Under the pieces are notes generated by a model. That model saw nothing but the letters and a program-made list of their open reading frames with translations. It was not told the DNA's origin and did not search any database. Positions 27,901-34,977 of a stretch of 34,977 bases of DNA are shown in pieces (position 1 is the stretch's first letter; the number at the start of each line of letters is the position of its first letter). The stretch covers positions 1 to 34,977 of the forward strand of contig NZ_JAQBOI010000207.1 of assembly GCF_028288105.1 (NCBI RefSeq), read 5' to 3'. The translations under genes and the position numbers were made by a program. Origin of the DNA: Mucilaginibacter sp. (GTDB taxonomy: Bacteria > Bacteroidota > Bacteroidia > Sphingobacteriales > Sphingobacteriaceae).

Positions 27901-28411
27901 CAGCCTCGCCAAGGGCAACTTCATGTATCAGCGGGTCATCCAAATGGTTTATTTCCCGTTGCCAGGCATCTAAATAAACTATGTAAGCCCCATTAGGCAG
28001 GTTCAAAGAATTAATGCCTTCTACAGGGCTTGCAGGCGATGCTATAGGACTGCTAAGCGGGCTGCTTATAAAAAATGAGGTATCTGGATTGGGGTAATAC
28101 GGCTGCTTTAAATATGTCGTAATTTCAGGGGCATTATCTTCCAGCTCGCAAAGCAAGCCTTCCACATATATCCTGCCCGGGGCAATTTCAATATCAGTAC
28201 CACTGGCAGCAATACTAATATTAAAGCCGTTATTTTTTTTAGGTACCCCCGAGGTACCTATCACATCAATAGCTTCGGTAAGCGTGCGGTACTGTTCTAT
28301 GTCAAGCTGTTCATTCCAGTCAGAATCAAGCTGTACCCGCCCCTGTTGCATCAGGACTCCCCTGTAATGCTTTTTCTTATTGAAGATTTTACGAGAATAG
28401 TCTCCTGGCAT
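24962..28411 (-). CDS. DUF6519-like contractile-injection-system protein with beta-propeller-like C-terminal half (1149 aa)
   Basis: N-terminus MPGDYSRKIFNKKKHYRGVLMQQGRVQLDSDWNEQLDIEQYRTLTEAIDVIGTSGVPK matches the DUF6519 pattern as I recall it; repeated blade-like segments (VVVSDIAISADGKSLYAIGVI; FVTLAIRPNSNQIYAVSVNEGLYEL; TGLLAFSDDGVFAFAAAS; MGIVVNNFNKKGYVLNTLVNTLTVFDI). Confidence 0.82.
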   Translation of the reverse strand: MPGDYSRKIFNKKKHYRGVLMQQGRVQLDSDWNEQLDIEQYRTLTEAIDVIGTSGVPKKNNGFNISIAASGTDIEIAPGRIYVEGLLCELEDNAPEITTYLKQPYYPNPDTSFFISSPLSSPIASPASPVEGINSLNLPNGAYIVYLDAWQREINHLDDPLIHEVALGEADTTTRLQSVWQVKYLKVAAAEDADVSCKTPFEEWNALIAPGTGKLNVQTNRASTDANPCLLPPSSGYRRLENQLYRVEVQNVDTTGNVTFKWSRDNASVESTIDDISGSSIIVSSIGKDTMLGFAIGDWVEIIDDESTLKGKPNPLMQITDLVPSTRKITFAASVEPYRFRTNKKLRRWDQSGPSASANGVTATNNWIDLEDGIQVKFTGGTYKASNYWLIPARTATGEVEWPPYQIPNLNPVEQLPIGIHHKYSRLALLTINGSASVLEDCRNLFPSLTDISAEDVSFNNNNCNLGNADNVQEALDLLCAANDLRLHHKLMHGYGVVCGLKVSCGFNRQQVNISGGYAIDCEGNIVQTKSSIAYDLVERAAAANLLDATGSGTVCLSISAKGSEAPVIALEAYVQKSFWEEVLENSLLKDFFDDYILNVITFAKKQLSFSLTEQVPVPVEQRRLTAMINLFAQLINSASGSYAYISGQKGKRDITKNCGANTDEKVYEDQLIWCFFNELRELLSSSTFCAMYDQDKQFPDYPLDAGLDTVFGTPLKFYNKIKLDPSGSFAYTCGFGNSITVYNLKTNEVAQILNFPSTTNVVVSDIAISADGKSLYAIGVIDNNDSYFAIASIDATGQHIWTSTSPKCGKKFVTLAIRPNSNQIYAVSVNEGLYELTNIGTAAFACAPVREGFHPTGLLAFSDDGVFAFAAASTSGGTAFSRVNIFNISVPGVVVNDSFFTFSGENGNNDMLFFNKIIYVTGTNAAGADVLGGFDQNTNALINPLVLEASSIFRLALLPIANTFDLLITLADKFKVIRVSLGNPATGAGLQLYPQFRIPVQLFPMGIVVNNFNKKGYVLNTLVNTLTVFDIQATFAAQAPNYTTDPPLDLAYYRDDVLAAYKDIFKHLIEYLKDGFCEEFLIDCPQCTEANKVYLGSVEIRNRQVYHICNFSKRKYVKSFPSVEYWMSTVPILPVLKQAFIKFCCTVV

Positions 28412-28437
28412 TGTTATTCCTCCTGATTTAGATTGGT

Positions 28438-30633
28438 TTATGATGCATATAATATCCCGGCCTCGAGCCCAAAACGCAGATATTCATCTAAGCGGGCTTG
28501 AAGGTTTTGTTCGCGCTGCGGCTGATACAAATTGTGGAATACGCCTATTTCTGCCCCCTCATCAGCGCCTTGCTTTATTTGTTGGGCACAATATTTACTT
28601 AGTTGACAGTAACCCGCGTCGCCGTATTTTTCGCTGGTAAATACCGGTTTTACGGTTGCAGCAAGCTGTGCCGTCTCTGGTTGGCAATGGTATAAACGCG
28701 GCAATTTTGAACCTGGTGGCACGTATGAAAAACGGATACATCCCTGCTGCAAACGTTCGGCAATAACTGGGCTTGCCCAAGTATCTGCGGGTAGTAATTC
28801 TGAATTGAATATGGAGTTGGATGCGTTTATAACCATTGCATAAACCTTACCCGTTACCGTTGTATTTATTAAACTTAATGCTGCTCCAAAACCTGATCCT
28901 GCCAATCCGCTGTAAACAACCCCGGTTGGATCTGCAGCATCGGCAATGCTATTTTCCAGCGTTATATCCGCACCATCAACAGAGCGGACAGACCCGGTAA
29001 TGGATGACTTGACATTAATAACCGTATCCGGTAGCTCAATTATCAGTGCCGGTACCGCGGCTTTTGATGCCCTTGTGCCAATTACCGGGACGGGCCCGGG
29101 CGCAACAGTGCAATGCTCTATCACTAAGGAATGCAGCTTATTAGCGCTTGCATCTGCTTTTTTAAGTGGAATTTTTAAAGCCCCTCCACTAAAAATGATG
29201 CCATTTACTGAGAATATGGCCTCATCCCCTCCTTCTATAGAAATATCTCCAGTCAGCACCAGCAGGGGGTTAAACCCATCGGCAGCCCGCAGTTCAATTT
29301 TTTTCTCGGCAGCTATTTTCACTACCGGTGTTTCAAAAAAGTAAGCGTTGCTGTGTATCTCTACAACGCCGCCTGTCAAGGTCAATGCATTAAGGGCAGC
29401 CTGAATAGTTGGTTGTTCCGACGGTACTTTTATTATGTTTTTTAGTTCAGCATCAAAGGTTTTGCCCCTGCTGTATTCGCCGCCACCCATTGCTGTACTA
29501 AAACCCGAAAAGTAATTTACTTCAACCTTGGTAGGTGCATTAGCTACCGGGAAAGCCAGACGACCCAAAACCGGATCGATAGTTATTTTATCTACAGGCG
29601 TGTTGGCCCAGCCTATCACATTACCACCAGGATCGAGCAGGTCGCTCAGGTCACAAACCTTAACAATATCTGCTAAGGCAGGCGGTATGCCATCTCCGGG
29701 TAAAACAGCTATGTCATTTTTATAAACCAGTATGCTTTTGTTTCCATCGCCATAAAAGGCATCCAGATCAGTTAGCATATTGCGCCCAATGGGCATAGCA
29801 ACATTTCCCTCATTAGCAAGGTGGGTAATAATAGCATCTGTTTGTGGGCTATTGTATAACGGTGCATCAAGCCCTAACCTGTTAAATTTATATCGGGTTG
29901 CATCGATCCTGTAAGCGGGTGATTTGGTATGCGCGTAACTGTTTATTCGCCACAACCAAACACCTATGTTCTGGATATTGTATTTGCCTCTTTTGCTGGC
30001 AATATTTCTTACATCGGCGGTATGCGCGGTTTTATCAAATGGTTTATCAATTTTTTCATGCGTGTCCCATGCGCGGATACTGGCCACCGATAAGTTTTCG
30101 GGGCGCAAATGGTTTAAGTATTGGGTAGTAGCAAGCAGTTGAAAATATTCTACAACGCTTGCGTTCCAACCGGTTACGTCACGTGCTAATTGCTCTAAAA
30201 CGGCGGCTGTACCTTTGCGCCTGCGGTATGAAAGTGTATTGGCTACCTGCGACCGCTGACTAAAATCGGCATCGGGATAAACATATAAACCACGGGCAGC
30301 CACAAGGTCTCCAATATAAGGCACAACCCATTCTGCGCAGGTTTCAATAAACTGATCATCATAAAGCTGGTCAAAGTTATCTTCCAATACGGCTATCTGA
30401 TCGGCAATTATACTAAGCAACGCTTTTAACGGCCCTCTCTGTTTCTCGTCAAGCAAACTGCGAAGGTCGTCGGCCTCAAGGCTGTCCTGGTTTATAATGC
30501 TACTAAGTTCCAGTGTTAACTGCGCAATACTTGCCTTATCATCTGCGGTAAGTACCTTGACACCAAATTTTGTATCCCGTATCCTGTAAAAGGCGGGTAA
30601 AAGCTGGTAGAGCCTGTTTACATCAAAACTCAT
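28438..30633 (-). CDS. Phage tail protein I / Afp12-like baseplate protein with internal beta-helix-like region (731 aa)
   Basis: MSFDVNRLYQLLPAFYRIRDTKFG...LLSIIADQIAVLEDNFDQLYDDQFIETCAEWVVPYIGDLVAARGL...NTLSYRRRKGTAAVLEQLARDVTGWNASVVEYFQLLATTQYLNH is typical of gpI-like proteins in injection systems. Confidence 0.85.
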   Translation of the reverse strand: MSFDVNRLYQLLPAFYRIRDTKFGVKVLTADDKASIAQLTLELSSIINQDSLEADDLRSLLDEKQRGPLKALLSIIADQIAVLEDNFDQLYDDQFIETCAEWVVPYIGDLVAARGLYVYPDADFSQRSQVANTLSYRRRKGTAAVLEQLARDVTGWNASVVEYFQLLATTQYLNHLRPENLSVASIRAWDTHEKIDKPFDKTAHTADVRNIASKRGKYNIQNIGVWLWRINSYAHTKSPAYRIDATRYKFNRLGLDAPLYNSPQTDAIITHLANEGNVAMPIGRNMLTDLDAFYGDGNKSILVYKNDIAVLPGDGIPPALADIVKVCDLSDLLDPGGNVIGWANTPVDKITIDPVLGRLAFPVANAPTKVEVNYFSGFSTAMGGGEYSRGKTFDAELKNIIKVPSEQPTIQAALNALTLTGGVVEIHSNAYFFETPVVKIAAEKKIELRAADGFNPLLVLTGDISIEGGDEAIFSVNGIIFSGGALKIPLKKADASANKLHSLVIEHCTVAPGPVPVIGTRASKAAVPALIIELPDTVINVKSSITGSVRSVDGADITLENSIADAADPTGVVYSGLAGSGFGAALSLINTTVTGKVYAMVINASNSIFNSELLPADTWASPVIAERLQQGCIRFSYVPPGSKLPRLYHCQPETAQLAATVKPVFTSEKYGDAGYCQLSKYCAQQIKQGADEGAEIGVFHNLYQPQREQNLQARLDEYLRFGLEAGILYAS

Positions 30634-33296
30634 AACATTTGTGTTAATTGAATTGGTCGTGGATCAATGGTGAGCAGCTCGGCAGGGACAATTTTATCAT
30701 CACCTTGGCCGGGTCTGGCCGATTTAAGTAGATTATTCAACGCCAAACTACTCTCTGTTCTATAAAGTTTATCAAGGTCGATAGCTACAACGCCTTCAAC
30801 CTTTTGCATTGCGGCAATAACTTCGCTTTGCGAAACCAACTGCCCTAACTGCCTTTGCTTAAACGAGAACCTATCCCTTAAACAGGCATCAACAGCATTT
30901 AATACATTTTGGGCGATGTATGCCGGGTCTATTTGAACTTTTGCTTCGAGCCGGAAGAATACAGGCTTAAACGACCTTACGGCAATAGGCACATTGGCAT
31001 CGCCTAAGTTTAACAGGGCGTTTGTTAAGTTCGTGGCAAGGTCATCACTCACCAACTGGCCATTTGAACCGGCTACGGTGATGCTCACACCTCTTTTTTG
31101 CCCAAACCACGCCCATGTGGCCAGCGCTTTATCAATCCCGGCAAAAGCGCGCGAAAAATCTTCATAATCCTGCAGGGATACTATACGGCCAAGGGTGTGT
31201 ATAGTTAAAGTAGCATTGGCTTTTGCGTCATCAATTTGCTCAGCATCGGCAGCGCCACTTGGTGCCAGCATATTGGTAACCTCTTTAACACCCAAAGGCC
31301 GGGTAATTAACTGCGATAATTGGTTAGCTTTTACCAACCCGCCAAGGCCTATCCCTTTTCTGTATGTTGCCTTAACATTATTTTGCCCTCTTGGTAAGCG
31401 GGAGCCATTTATGCCATCGCCAAATATGATGGTAGTGGTAGCATCGTCATTTAGTTGGGTCACATATACTTTATCAGTAGATGCACAGCCAATAAATGAA
31501 TCTGTTTTTAACCAAAGAATATCGTTTACCCTTATTTCGAGGGTTGATTTAGCACCCGATGCGGTATCAGCACTGATGTAAGTTAACGGGGTTTGCTTTA
31601 AGGTGAATTTCTGGAAAGCTTTAGATGTATCGCCACTGCCCAACACCTCTTTAACCGTTTCACCATTTGTTGCGTAAGCTATATTGGCATTTATATATAC
31701 GGTGCTGCGCAAATACTCATTTTTGAGAGACTGCTCAAAAACAAGGAACGTAAGCCCGCTTTCAATAATTATATTTTTGATTATCAGTAATTCTGTTGAG
31801 GTCACCCCGGGGATATCTGCACGCTTGCCGGTAAGTAAAATTGTTTGGCCAATGGCCAGTTTCATATCAAGCGTTTGCAGTTCCAGCTTATCGCCGGTAA
31901 CAACCTCGTCTATCTGGGTTTGGGCAAGCTCAAGTTTTTCGCTTTGGGCATATACCGCCAGGTCGCGCAAAGGAGCAATATCTCCCGCTGTATTAGTATC
32001 ATACCAGCCTATGTTCCATGGAAATTTCACCAGTGTAGTTTTAGAACTTAACCCATAAGCTGTTCTGGACCGCTGATAGACCTCACTAACCTGCGATGCA
32101 TCGGAATCTTCGATTGCTACATCGGGTTTTTGCACTGCTATAAAGCTATTTGGCAATATGCCGTCATAAGCGTTATCTAAAAATATCCTATCCTGCTGTT
32201 CAGCGTCAATAGGCCATTCTTTCCATTCAACTGGTTTTTTTGGAAGAGTACCATCATACACCACCTGCTTTAGGGCATTGTATCCAAATACCGAAACCCG
32301 TTTACGGAATACATGTACACTAACATCATTTTCCTCGGCTTTGCTTTCAGTTATCTTTTTTACACCAAGTAAAAAATCGGTTGTTGGCCATCCCTGGGTT
32401 TTGAGCAGGGCAGACAGATCTTCTCTATTCCAGGTACTGTTTATGATGTTTTTAATAACATTTTCGTCAAGTGTCAATTTATCCGGAAAATCAGTTATTG
32501 AACCATCTACAACCGGCTCCGGCTGCTCATATGGCGGCATAGCGGCTGTTGTATCCAGATCTGCCCATGTAGTTTGGGTACCCACATCTAAGTAAATACT
32601 CAACACTTTGCGTAATCCCGGCTTTTTGGGATTATCGATATACAAAATATCGCCTACTTTAAGGTCATTGCTCAGCCCTTTAAAAACTATCCTATTTGTA
32701 TCCCTATCCGGCTCCTGCTTTTGTGTTAGCCTTGGCTTTAAAGCATTCCATTCGGCACGGGCATATATCTCTTCAATGGTTTCAAAGGTTTGGGCTGTTT
32801 CATTAGGCCCGGGTACGCTTTGCACCTTTGTACCGCTTTCAATTAATACGGGCGGCAGATCTACCCCCGAATTACCGGTTATAACGCCTGCGGTTAAAGC
32901 GCCCGGCAGGTCATCCAGCTTAAACGATAAATAGGTGCTTGCAGCAACACCCGGCCGTAGCTCGTAATCAATTAAACGGGCAAGTTCCAGTACGGATAAC
33001 CGCTCGGTAGCTGTTTTTAAATATGATTCGTTTGCAATTCGCTCCTGATAAAAGGTAAGCACATCTGAAACAACCGACCATGAATCGAGCAGGGCTATGG
33101 TGAAATCACTATCGTTTCTGGTAGATAGATCGCGCAGGGCGGGCTGCCTTGAAAGTGTTAGCGCGGCAAGCAAACTTTGCTTAAAATCGTCGTGTATACC
33201 CGCACGATAAGCAATGGCATTTAACCCGGGCCGGTTATAAACAGTAAGCGGTGTTTCTGGCGATGTGCCGGAACAGCAATTGCAGGTATCGCTCAT
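30630..33296 (-). CDS. Putative baseplate assembly protein (TIGR02243/Afp11/gpJ-like, 888 aa)
   Basis: TVYNRPGLNAIAYRAGIHDDFKQSLLAALT...SDFTIALLDSWSVVSDVLTFYQERIANESYLKTATERLSVLELARLIDYELRPGVAASTYLSF...TTTIIFGDGINGSRLPRGQNNVKATYRKGIG; 4-bp ATGA overlaps on both sides. Confidence 0.92.
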   Translation of the reverse strand: MSDTCNCCSGTSPETPLTVYNRPGLNAIAYRAGIHDDFKQSLLAALTLSRQPALRDLSTRNDSDFTIALLDSWSVVSDVLTFYQERIANESYLKTATERLSVLELARLIDYELRPGVAASTYLSFKLDDLPGALTAGVITGNSGVDLPPVLIESGTKVQSVPGPNETAQTFETIEEIYARAEWNALKPRLTQKQEPDRDTNRIVFKGLSNDLKVGDILYIDNPKKPGLRKVLSIYLDVGTQTTWADLDTTAAMPPYEQPEPVVDGSITDFPDKLTLDENVIKNIINSTWNREDLSALLKTQGWPTTDFLLGVKKITESKAEENDVSVHVFRKRVSVFGYNALKQVVYDGTLPKKPVEWKEWPIDAEQQDRIFLDNAYDGILPNSFIAVQKPDVAIEDSDASQVSEVYQRSRTAYGLSSKTTLVKFPWNIGWYDTNTAGDIAPLRDLAVYAQSEKLELAQTQIDEVVTGDKLELQTLDMKLAIGQTILLTGKRADIPGVTSTELLIIKNIIIESGLTFLVFEQSLKNEYLRSTVYINANIAYATNGETVKEVLGSGDTSKAFQKFTLKQTPLTYISADTASGAKSTLEIRVNDILWLKTDSFIGCASTDKVYVTQLNDDATTTIIFGDGINGSRLPRGQNNVKATYRKGIGLGGLVKANQLSQLITRPLGVKEVTNMLAPSGAADAEQIDDAKANATLTIHTLGRIVSLQDYEDFSRAFAGIDKALATWAWFGQKRGVSITVAGSNGQLVSDDLATNLTNALLNLGDANVPIAVRSFKPVFFRLEAKVQIDPAYIAQNVLNAVDACLRDRFSFKQRQLGQLVSQSEVIAAMQKVEGVVAIDLDKLYRTESSLALNNLLKSARPGQGDDKIVPAELLTIDPRPIQLTQML

Positions 33297-34977
33297 TTTC
33301 TACCTCCGTTTATTATAAGGTTAAATACACCCCTTTCAGGGAAATTAGGATTATTGTCCAATCGTGCAATTTCGAGCCGGTTAATAAAAAGTTTGCCGCT
33401 ATCAATAGCGTCTGTTAAAGGCTGGCCCTGGCGTTGAAATTTAATAACATTTACTGATGCTACACCCGGTATTTCCTGTGCCGTTGCATATATATTGCTC
33501 AGGTAAACCGTTTGTCCGAATGTGAAATTATCCGGGTGGAAAACACCTTTCTGTCCGTTAGGCAATATCCTGTTACTGAAGGCTTTTAACAGCTCGGCTT
33601 TTACGTCGGATGCGAAATAGGTATCCTGTATACAAACGTTTATTTCTATATCTAAAGAAACGTATACAGGGCCATTCACCTCCAGGTCTATACCAGCCAT
33701 TCTGTATTTTTCAAGTCCGCTTCGCAGATCAGTTTCATATTGCTCATCAACATCATAGCCGCCCATGCGGTCAACGGATATAAAATTGGTATGCCAGCTG
33801 CCGGTCCACCGGGATGTGGCAGCAGCGCGCTGAATATCGGGCATGCTGCGCTTTGCCATTTCTTCATAATCGGCAGGTAATACCGCTCTTTCCTGCACCC
33901 TAAAAGTTTTAGGGGCTTTAAGCCTCACCTCTTCCATGCTTTCAGGGTCGGTACCGCCGGTTGCAGGCAAAAGATTTGTAATTTTTAATATAGCCGCTTT
34001 ATTATTCAGAATAGCATTATCATTTGTGGCAATATGCGCAAGCACATCTGCACCTATATTACCACTTGTGCCATTACCTATGCGATATGTTGCTGTAAAC
34101 GCCGAACCCGCTTTTGGCCTTGCGCCTAATATGCCGTCGCCAAACCGTATGTGAGCTACCCCGTCAGACTCCATCTCCACTACAAATTCTTTAATTTGCG
34201 AATTGCTTTCGAGCAGATCGTGTTGCGGAAACCATTGGCCGGTAACTATCGGCGCATCCGGGTCTTCAAACTCACTAAGTAGTATTTCCGGTTTAATAAA
34301 TCCGTTCAATTTTCCGGTTACCAAAGTAGCAGGAGTTGTTATATCAACGTTATTATATTCAACGGCAAAGGTTAAAGGCCCTTGCTTTAGGTGCGGGCGG
34401 TAACGTGGCAATATCAAGTCAGCATCCTCATGTTTACAATGATCTGTTTGCTGATCAGTGGTCGCTACTCTGGCCAGTGGCGCCCTTTGCGGATAAAGAG
34501 AACTTTCCTGTGCATCCTTATACGTAAGGCCATGATCTGCCAAAACGATGTTGCCAAGTGCTACACTTACATTGGGTATATAATCGCTGTTTACCCTTGA
34601 TGATATACACAATGAAAAAGGTAAAGCGTCGAGCGTATTCCAACTGATCTCGGTAACCGGCTGTTCTCCATTAAACAAAGGATCTTGGGATGGAGTTACG
34701 GCAATTAGCCTTACCGGGTGCCTATGTTTGGCATCAGCATCGCCGATGGCGCCTGTTTTTGGGCCAAGTACTTCTGCCAGTATCAATATATCACCCACCT
34801 TAAGGTTAGGGTAACTGCCTGCTAAAGTTGCCGAGGCTGTTCCTTTAGGCAAACAGCATTCTTCTTCTCCCCAGGTGTAAAAATTAATGGAATTATGCTT
34901 GCTATAAAAAACAGTATCGTGCAATAACTCAAATACCTGCGCACCCTCGTAAACCGCCTTCTCAAACTGAGGGCCAT
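33293..34977 (-). CDS. Putative baseplate assembly protein (TIGR02243-like), 5' end truncated by window edge
   Basis: Frame stays open past the track's TTG 'start' at 34924 to the window end (upstream residues read ...GPQFEKAVYEGAQVFELLHDTVFYSKHNSINFYTWGEEECCLPKG); body has GVAHIRFGDGILGARPKAGSAFTATYRIGNGTSGNIGADVL and LKAPKTFRVQERAVLPADYEEMA. Confidence 0.9.
   Translation of the reverse strand, partial: GPQFEKAVYEGAQVFELLHDTVFYSKHNSINFYTWGEEECCLPKGTASATLAGSYPNLKVGDILILAEVLGPKTGAIGDADAKHRHPVRLIAVTPSQDPLFNGEQPVTEISWNTLDALPFSLCISSRVNSDYIPNVSVALGNIVLADHGLTYKDAQESSLYPQRAPLARVATTDQQTDHCKHEDADLILPRYRPHLKQGPLTFAVEYNNVDITTPATLVTGKLNGFIKPEILLSEFEDPDAPIVTGQWFPQHDLLESNSQIKEFVVEMESDGVAHIRFGDGILGARPKAGSAFTATYRIGNGTSGNIGADVLAHIATNDNAILNNKAAILKITNLLPATGGTDPESMEEVRLKAPKTFRVQERAVLPADYEEMAKRSMPDIQRAAATSRWTGSWHTNFISVDRMGGYDVDEQYETDLRSGLEKYRMAGIDLEVNGPVYVSLDIEINVCIQDTYFASDVKAELLKAFSNRILPNGQKGVFHPDNFTFGQTVYLSNIYATAQEIPGVASVNVIKFQRQGQPLTDAIDSGKLFINRLEIARLDNNPNFPERGVFNLIINGGRK

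Noticed and set aside
13676-34977. Prophage
   Set aside because: Tail/baseplate-like genes are present but no capsid, portal, terminase, integrase or replication genes are visible, while DUF4157 and DUF6519 genes fit an eCIS better. Not fully excluded because the right side is cut.
1-34977. CRISPR arrays, tRNA or rRNA genes, insertion sequences
   Set aside because: No regularly spaced repeats, no recognisable tRNA/rRNA segments and no transposase-like ORFs were seen by eye; a tRNAscan/ISfinder run would be needed for certainty.

Overview
The window looks like a Bacteroidota chromosome segment, probably Sphingobacteriaceae-like (lineage is inference from SusC, DUF4157 and codon/AT style). The left part (1-7034) holds a truncated SusC/RagA TonB-dependent receptor, a large membrane-anchored LamG/Kelch + winged-helix/BTAD regulator, DNA topoisomerase III and a PAS-LuxR regulator. 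The middle (7042-13595) holds a two-gene unit of a patatin-like phospholipase and a 1350-aa multi-TM sensor with a degenerate P-loop, plus a divergent small lipoprotein and a small helical protein. The right part (13676-34977, all minus strand) is the baseplate-to-cargo end of what is most likely an extracellular contractile injection system (eCIS). In transcription order it reads: two TIGR02243-like baseplate proteins (the first truncated by the window edge), a gpI/Afp12-like tail protein with a beta-helix insert, a DUF6519 + beta-propeller protein, a carboxypeptidase-regulatory-like/coiled-coil protein, a GT2-GT-methyltransferase fusion, three consecutive DUF4157 (HExxH) proteins with different C-termini (second HExxH domain; HNH-like HHVFPQ toxin; OmpA-like domain), a 401-aa membrane protein and a leaderless PGRP-type amidase with a PG-binding domain. 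A strong bidirectional terminator hairpin closes the cluster. The sheath, tube and AAA+ genes that would prove an eCIS lie outside the window. All domain calls are from reading motifs by eye; no database search was run.
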